NCBI GenBank assembly: GCA_002633005.1
Contig: NMRA01000446.1
Coordinates: forward strand, 241,156 to 274,333
Source: Phoronis australis
Lineage: Eukaryota > Phoronida > Phoronidae
DNA: 33,178 bases
Direction: 5' to 3'
In this document: one piece after another, positions 27,768 to 33,178 of the stretch
Numbering within the stretch: position 1 is the stretch's first letter
Layout of the letters: every line of letters begins with the position of its first letter
Made by a program: the position numbers and the translations under genes
Notes under the pieces: generated by a model
Seen by the model: the letters and a program-made list of their open reading frames with translations, nothing else
Database searches by the model: none
Told to the model about the DNA's origin: nothing

Positions 27768-29156
27768 ATGGGGAAGGGCTCCTTTTGTAGCGCAAATTCA
27801 TCCACGAAAACACCAGAACTGTCATTTATACGTTTCCTTAGGATCCAGAAATGTAAGGATTATTTGTTATTCAATAATGTGATAAATTGTCTTTCATTTT
27901 GTGTGTTCTGCTCACGGTTGGAAGACACGTCGATCGCAGTCTCGGTGCCACTGTCGTCTGCAGTGTAGACAACTGCACAGGCTGCCGGCGGATATTCTTA
28001 ACGATGTGATCGTGGGCTTGTTTGGATATTTCCTGTCCATGTATTCCAAATCAAAATGTCAACATGTAACTCACCCGAATGCTTGCAGGGATAATTTTAG
28101 AAAAACATGGGTCGATGTGACCGCTGACACGGCCACAGTCACAGCCACAGGGCCTCAAATTTATCTATGAGTGAAGTTTGAGAATCTGTGGGTCTCTGTG
28201 AAAAAATCGACATAATTTTAATGTGTCAGTTGGCCCAAGTTAAGCAACACCAGTGCGTCAATGAAAATTTCTATGCGTCAATGGTGCGAGTCGCTGCCCT
28301 AAAATGTCCCAGGATCGACATTTGAGCCCTAGTTTCTTTAGTTGACACCAAGACGGATTTGTCTCTACCACAGGCACAACACGACAGGACTACTGTAAAG
28401 TAGTGTAGAGTACCAGTCTTTTATGAGCCTGGTTAGCATGCGCGCACCCAGGGGGAGGGGGAGGGGGGGCTCGGGGGGATCGAAGGAGCCCCCCAATCGG
28501 CGAAGTGGGCAATAAAGCTCCGCCCCCGAGAGACAAACAGTCCGAGAAAATGGGACAAAAGTCCACTAAATAAGCGCAAAGTCGCAATTCACAGAGGTGC
28601 TTCCGTTTTTTTTTTTTGTAGTCCGCCCGCTCTTTTGTTAGCAAATGGTCCACAACGTCGGGAATTCGAGCCCCCCCTATCGAAGGCTGGGTGCGCGCAT
28701 GTTAGTATGAGGTATGTTCCTGAGTCTCTCATTGATTTCTGTTAGGTGCAAGCGCTAGGAGCCGACCTTCTAAATAGAGATGCAATCTACGTGTCCAAGA
28801 ACTGCAAGTTATGCTCTCATCACTTCGAGGAGTCCATGTCCATGAATGCTCGTATGAAGAAAAAGCTGGTATGGAGTGCAGTGCCAACAATATTTGATGC
28901 CCAAATTCACCAAAAATGAAGACGTCAAAAAGTTCGCCAGAAATTACGTATATAACGGCTCTGGAATAGACTTATTTTCATGTCCCTCACAAAGCAAGTA
29001 TTTTACTGGGACATCACGTGTAGAAAGGACAACTGGTCAAAAACTGTTTTTCAAACTTTTACTAAGGTTGATCAGATTGAAGCATTCTATGAAAGGTTAG
29101 CATGTGATTTGGAAAATGTCAAAGCGAAACTGATGGATCTTTCAGAGTCTGAATGA
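27768..29156 (+). pseudogene. THAP-domain gene, decayed, in two exons
   Basis: Exon 1 (27768-27852) starts ATGGGGAAGGGC and gives MGKGSFCSANSSTKTPELSF followed by IRFLRIQKC, the first half of a THAP finger. The expected second Cys (C-x3-C) reads Ser and the usual FRFP reads IRFL. It ends at a donor, AAAT-GTAAGG. Exon 2 (28746-29156), after a CT-rich CTGTTAG acceptor, gives LGADLLNRDAIYVSKN, then CKLCSHHFEES with C-x2-H, and WSAVPTIFD, the second half. The same frame continues through stops at 28917 and 28953 to a helical C-terminus (DQIEAFYERLACDLENVKAK) and stop at 29154. The exon phases no longer fit. THAP proteins bind DNA as regulators or transposases; this one is a pseudogene. Confidence 0.7.
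28437..28701 (+). mobile_element. Complete MITE with TTAG target duplication, inside the THAP intron
   Basis: CATGCGCGCACCCAG at 28437 and its exact reverse complement CTGGGTGCGCGCATG ending at 28701 form perfect 15-bp inverted termini. TTAG flanks both sides (28433-28436 and 28702-28705). The 265-bp body is non-coding, with G- and C-runs next to the ends, and is shared with the truncated copy at 4605-4850. It lies about 45 bp upstream of exon 2 of the THAP pseudogene. Confidence 0.85.
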
Positions 29157-29261
29157 ATGGCTGAAATGTTGATCAAACCCAAGCTAAATTATTTGAAACA
29201 AGTCATCAAACAGAAGTTCAATTAAAAATTACAATTTCCATAGAAAAAAGTCCCTATTTTG
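29157..29261. other. Spacer between THAP pseudogene and LINE remnant
   Basis: AT-rich; nothing recognisable. Confidence 0.4.
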
Positions 29262-29545
29262 TCTATTTAGATGTGGAATCTTACCGCTGAAAATGGAAAC
29301 TGGCCATTTTGGCATTTTTACTCCTATTGAGGAGCGTTTGTGTGATTTTTGTACTGTCCCATGCACAGAGGAAGAATGCATTTTTTCTGCTCTGATTTCA
29401 GAACAACGTTATTTGCAGATTGGTCATGTTACTTTATCCCACCTTTGCTGAGCGAAGGATTCAGAATCAGTTTTTTTCTTGATGACAAACATTTCTGTGA
29501 GTGAATTAGTTTTTAGCATTATAGTTTATTATTTATACCTCATTT
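29262..29545 (+). mobile_element. LINE remnant: C-terminal zinc-knuckle region
   Basis: The plus-strand frame reads FRCGILPLKMETGHFG, then PIEERLCDFC, the E-x-GR-y...R-x-C-x-x-C start of the RVT-associated zinc knuckle in LINE ORF2. The H-x-x-C half (HFFCSDFRTTLF) follows in another frame after a T-run near 29380, and LDDKHFCE with a later stop continues in that frame. This is a frameshifted, 5'-truncated LINE fragment, opposite in orientation to the other two in the window and different in sequence. Confidence 0.6.
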
Positions 29546-30305
29546 CCCCCCTGGGAGGGGGTCAACACCCATTTGGCGCCCACCTGGTTTTTACCTATTT
29601 TGCACTCCTTCCATGTACCCCCTTCCTGGCACCTGGAGGCAACTGTCCCGTTACTCCCCAGGAGCAATCGTTAAAATTATGTAGTCCATGAAATATCAAA
29701 TGTAATTAGGAACGGTAATTTGCCTTTAGTTATTAAAAACTCAAACAGGAACCAAAACCATGGCGTTTGAAGGTAGCTTCAAGAGAACGAAAGCAAAAAT
29801 CTTGCTGTCTATTACACTTTTTAAAGTGTATTAAAATATTGACGAAAACACACCTTTTCATTGTCATTTGCTTATAAGTGAATGTACACTCGGGAACCCA
29901 ATGGTCGTCCGCCCAAACATAAAATCGGCTCGTTGTCGTACTCACCCAATTATTCCATTTCAAAGTTATGATCTGAATAGGATTTGATTTAACTCTCACA
30001 AATATATAGTATTCGTTGATTCAAAAGTTTTTTTTTATTTATGCCGAGTTGTTTCAACTGTGCATTGCCTTTCGGCAACCATTTTATAATGACTCCTATG
30101 GTCGTCATATGCTGCCGCCTTTTGAACGAAAAGAAAATCACTCAGAAAAAGGCCAAGAAAATGGTGGAAAGTGGTTTACAAAAATTCTAGTTCAACCACA
30201 GACTGTGTTACTGGTATGATATTGATTTCTAAATCAATTTAAATTGGTTCAGAATGTTATTTCTGGAAAATAAATCATGATTGTTTTATTCCAGATAGAC
30301 CTTAC
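29546..30305. other. No supported gene
   Basis: Begins with a C-rich stretch containing repeated CACCTGG. On the minus strand a short frame ends at a GTGAGTA donor near 29945. On the plus strand a 49-codon frame starts at 30042 with CFNC. Neither resembles a family I can name. Confidence 0.3.
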
Positions 30306-30554
30306 TTATTTTGTATTTGTGACTTCTTTATTTGACATTGTGCTCTTGTTGTTCTTAACACCACTTATCTCTGCTGTCTTTCTTTTTCTTTTCAGTTTTT
30401 CTTCATTCTCTGTTAACACCTTGTCAGCCAAAAGAGAACTGTATAACGCTTTGAGACTTGGTCGGCGGAAGTTGATCATTGAACCTCGATGTAGTTGTTC
30501 TAATAAATTACCCAATATCATATTGTTTGATTTTTTCTCACATTTAACAGGCTT
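30306..30554 (-). CDS. Possible terminal exon of an unrecognised gene
   Basis: On the minus strand a TTTATGATTGCAG acceptor ends at 30555. The frame is then open for 82 codons to a stop at 30306, and AATAAA follows about 16 bases later (30285-30290). The product is basic and lysine-rich, with a KLKRKRK nuclear-localisation-like run and a helical stretch (SLKALYSSLLADKVL). Acceptor, open frame and polyadenylation signal in the right order support a last exon. No domain is recognised and no upstream exon found. The 97-codon plus-strand frame over the same bases is probably its shadow. Confidence 0.35.
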   Translation of the reverse strand, partial: KPVKCEKKSNNMILGNLLEQLHRGSMINFRRPSLKALYSSLLADKVLTENEEKLKRKRKTAEISGVKNNKSTMSNKEVTNTK

Positions 30555-30564
30555 CTGCAATCAT

Positions 30565-30583
30565 AAATAAATAAATAAATAAA
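30565..30583. repeat. AAAT microsatellite
   Basis: Four to five AAAT units on the plus strand. It supplies the pyrimidine-rich side of the acceptor in front of the possible terminal exon on the minus strand. Confidence 0.85.
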
Positions 30584-32530
30584 TACCCAAGTTGCATTTG
30601 TATTTTATTGCTCAATCTCTTCTTTTATTTTTAATTATGTCAATATTTTGATGACCAATGCGTGTTGCCTTTGTCTGCTGCGTTTTTCTTTTGGCCTAAC
30701 AGGTGTCGCTTAGTGCTTGGGACAAATAGATACATTGCATAGACAATCCCTGGGTTGTTTTTTCTTCCGTCTGAAGAAAATTTAATTTTGAAAATATCTT
30801 CTGAAAATGAACAAAAAAGTGCATTAGTAAAATCTACAAATTTTTAAGTGGTTTCAAAAAACAGTCGGTAAATGCACCGATTTTCGTCTCAGTTCTTCGA
30901 TGCGTGTTACTCCCGAGAGGTTAGTACCTAACGTGCAGACGACCACTCTAGACTGGAAAGCTACGTCCGGCGTGGCTGCGCTGCACGCGAAAGAAGATCG
31001 CGGACGACCATTGGAGCCTGGCGACGATAGTTATCCAGACTATATTTATACGTATTTACCCATTTTTAATCACGTAGTAATTTTATTGCATGTCGAACGT
31101 CATTAAAGTATGAATTTATCAGTGTTTACTTGGTTCATACTCCCACAACTAAATTAGTTTTGCTTATTCGACACCTGGGGTGTTAATTTTTCGACCGATA
31201 ACCATTGGTGCGGATAGCAAGATGGCCGAGTGGGACCTCGTATTGTACTACATACCTTTTTACTAAGATAAGCTACGCTGCTACGGTTTTCCTGTTGTGC
31301 GTTGTTCTACACTACTACGAGATTTATGTGCTGATCGTATTGTAATGAACTTATGGTCGTAGTGAACCGTACCGATAGTGATTGTCATCTTGAGGGTCCT
31401 GATGCGAGCTCGTTCAATGTTTCCCATTCCTGATCGTCGAAGTCGTTCACACGTGCTGCCATTTTGCGATTCGCGAAAGTTCGTTTCTTCTGGAAAGCAA
31501 AAAGAAGTTTTTATTTCAGTCAAGATCACATCTTGAACATACTCTTTCGATTTGTTGTAGCCAAAAACTTCGTAAAATGAATTGTAACGAAAGTCAATTA
31601 GGCAAAGTTTCACCTAAAATCATGATCTTTTAACTTCGTACCAGTTACTTTCGAATGAGCAGAATTTGATGTAGAATTTTTAAAGTACATTTTGTTATTT
31701 CTACAAGGGTGCACCGACAGAACGCCTGTGGTTATCTGCTTTTTGAACCTTGGCAAATCGATATGAAAATAATCAATTGCGAAGCTGTAATTTACAAAAT
31801 GTTTCCATTTTGAATTGATGAGATTCATTTCATGTTTTTGAATGACGAAGACAGGGGTCCCATATTTTGAGACCCAGTTTTCTCCACTAAGTAATTTGCA
31901 TGGAAGTGGTTCTCAAAATCCGGAAACACTGTGAGTGGTTTTTGGCGAGAAGTGCATCTTTAATGAACGTTATGTGATGGACAGGTAAGTACACTATTAA
32001 AGCCATAAGCTTCTTAAAAATATCCTTTTCTATGTTATAACCTTGGTCATGACGTAAACACATGCAAATCGCCCTAATGTATATGAACAATTTCATTAAT
32101 TGCACTCCAGTCTAAAGATGGCAACAACTACCTTATTTTGCAAATTTGAAATCTATTAGCAATTTTAAAGACGCACGAGTACTTTGTTGTCAGAAAACAC
32201 TTCCGGAAAATTCTTTAAACTGCCATTATCATTCCCTGTGTTATAATATGTGCAAATGACGGGCGGTAGTTAGCTCTGTAATTGTGCAGGATGTTAATGA
32301 ACATCATAAAGGCAACACTTAACGCACTTCAAAGAAAACAAGCTAATTAAGATTTTGCCATTTTAGTTGTCATCTGTAAAATATTACTGATAATGTGTGT
32401 GATATGCAAGGGTGAGGAGCACGAGATCACGATGAGGCACGTGCATGAGTTATTTTTTCAAACTGCTCTGGCTCATTCGACACACTAAAATACGTCTATT
32501 GCATACAGAAGGTTTTGCAATTTTGGAAAA
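30584..32530. other. No supported gene; two less AT-rich islands
   Basis: Islands near 30890-31030 and 31190-31490 look promoter- or exon-like. On the minus strand an acceptor TTTTTGCTTTCCAG ends at 31490 and is followed by AAAATGGCAGC at 31462, which opens 25 codons (MAARVNDFDDQEWETLNELA) before a stop. It lacks a donor, so I do not call it a gene. On the plus strand AAGATGGCCGAG at 31220 is a YY1-like ATG context opening 14 codons. The rest is AT-rich. Confidence 0.35.
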
Positions 32531-32534
32531 AAGG

Positions 32535-33178
32535 CATTCAAAATTTATTCATTTATTTGTTGTGATATTTAAAATGAGAGTGGCCTCTTCAGTGACAACA
32601 CTGCTTTCCAAGAGGGCCCTCGACAACAAAATACAAAACAGTAATACAATACAATAAAGTAGTAAAACTAGAACTAAATACATGTAACAAAGATACAATT
32701 AAAACAGGTTGAGAAATCAATTTAGATAATAAATAAATGACGAAGGATGGTAAAAATAGGACTAAGAGAGATGAAATAAATAAAGAGATGATACTAAATA
32801 GTGAGAGTATTTACAATAATGAAAAATGACGTAATTAAGAAAGGTGAAGTGTAAAAAATGGTTAAGAAAATTACAGTCACTTTTTAATATTAAGTTTGAA
32901 AGTATTAATTAAATCAGACCGTTTAATTTCTGGGCTAAGAGAGTTCCATATTGCAGCAGCAGCATAAATAAAATATTTCTCGCCAGTGTCGGTTTTTATT
33001 TTTTTTTAAAGAAACATTACCAGCAACGGAAGAGCGTGTGGAGTATATAGAATGACTGCTATTGAATTTTCGGCTGAGATATGCTGGAGCCAAGCCATTG
33101 ATACATCTGTACATACAACAGGCAGAGATATATTTATTTCTTTGTTTTACTTTCATAAATCCAAGCTTGGAGTACAAG
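32535..33178 (-). mobile_element. LINE 3' end (CR1/L2-like), running off the window
   Basis: The minus-strand frame entering from the window edge gives LGFMKVKQRNKY, then CINGLAPAYLS and HSIYSTRSS, the tail that follows reverse transcriptase in CR1/L2/Jockey-like LINEs. An A-run of nine (plus-strand T9 at 32999-33007) has one base too many. The correct continuation (YFIYAAAAIWNSL and on) is in the next frame and stops at 32877. The 3' UTR ends with GAGGGCCCTCTTGG...GGCC and an AAATAAATGAATAAAT tail at about 32540-32560, the usual style for this group. It is a dead copy or a sequence with a homopolymer error; the 5' part lies outside the window. Confidence 0.75.

Noticed and set aside
31220-31234. 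tRNA gene starting at GATGGCCGAGTGG
   Set aside because: It is a perfect tRNA-Leu/Ser-type A-box, but no B-box (GTTCGANTC) or cloverleaf follows in the next 100 bases.
31385-31489. First coding exon starting MAARVNDFDD on the minus strand
   Set aside because: Good acceptor and start context, but the frame stops after 25 codons with no GT donor before the stop.

Overview
This is a stretch of AT-rich metazoan nuclear DNA, almost certainly from a marine-type invertebrate. The signs are intron-like spacing, splice signals, GPCR-like and THAP-like exons, three LINE tails, a Ty3/gypsy element and many inverted-repeat DNA transposons. The repeat style (LINE tails with a GGCC hairpin or a GGGCCCTC motif, GGCGGAT-ended elements, THAP transposons) is what I would expect in a cnidarian, lophotrochozoan, tick or lancelet. 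I cannot narrow it further. No complete intact cellular gene is visible; most of the window is mobile-element debris in intergenic or intronic DNA.

Layout. 0-5 kb: an inverted-repeat element with G-rich subterminal arrays (570-1441), a plausible minus-strand promoter plus first exon (about 3.73-3.96 kb; ZNF143-like, CRE and CCAAT motifs and a perfect GTAAGT donor), and a truncated MITE (4605-4850). 5-12 kb: mostly featureless, with a long ATT microsatellite, a 30-bp minisatellite and an inverted-repeat element of about 1.5 kb (10.6-12.1 kb). 12.1-17.1 kb: a LINE tail, then a full-length but dead Ty3/gypsy retrotransposon of CsRn1-like type, bounded by 136/140-bp LTRs and a GTGT target duplication. 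17.1-21 kb: weak transposase-like debris, a CA-rich microsatellite, a transposon with a 5-bp target duplication (19147-20033) that contains a tRNA-like segment, and a 33-bp palindromic tandem repeat.

21.06-22.76 kb holds the most interesting object: a DNA transposon with inverted repeats of about 157 bp, flanked by TTAA. It carries the 5' part of a THAP-domain transposase gene on one strand and the 5' part of a gene for a P2X7-ballast-like cysteine protein on the other. The two run head to head into an apparent internal deletion. TTAA plus THAP points to the Kolobok superfamily.

22.8-33.2 kb: a 27-bp tandem repeat, an unrecognised interrupted reading frame (23.56-23.95 kb), a second copy of the 5-bp-duplication family (25531-25828), one exon carrying TM6 of a GnRH/AKH/corazonin-type GPCR (27.27-27.33 kb, minus), a THAP pseudogene in two exons whose intron carries a MITE (27.77-29.16 kb), a LINE zinc-knuckle remnant (29.26-29.55 kb), a possible terminal exon (30.3-30.55 kb, minus), and a LINE 3' end running off the window.

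The genes do not form an operon or pathway. The common theme is serial insertion of transposons, several of them THAP-linked, and their decay.
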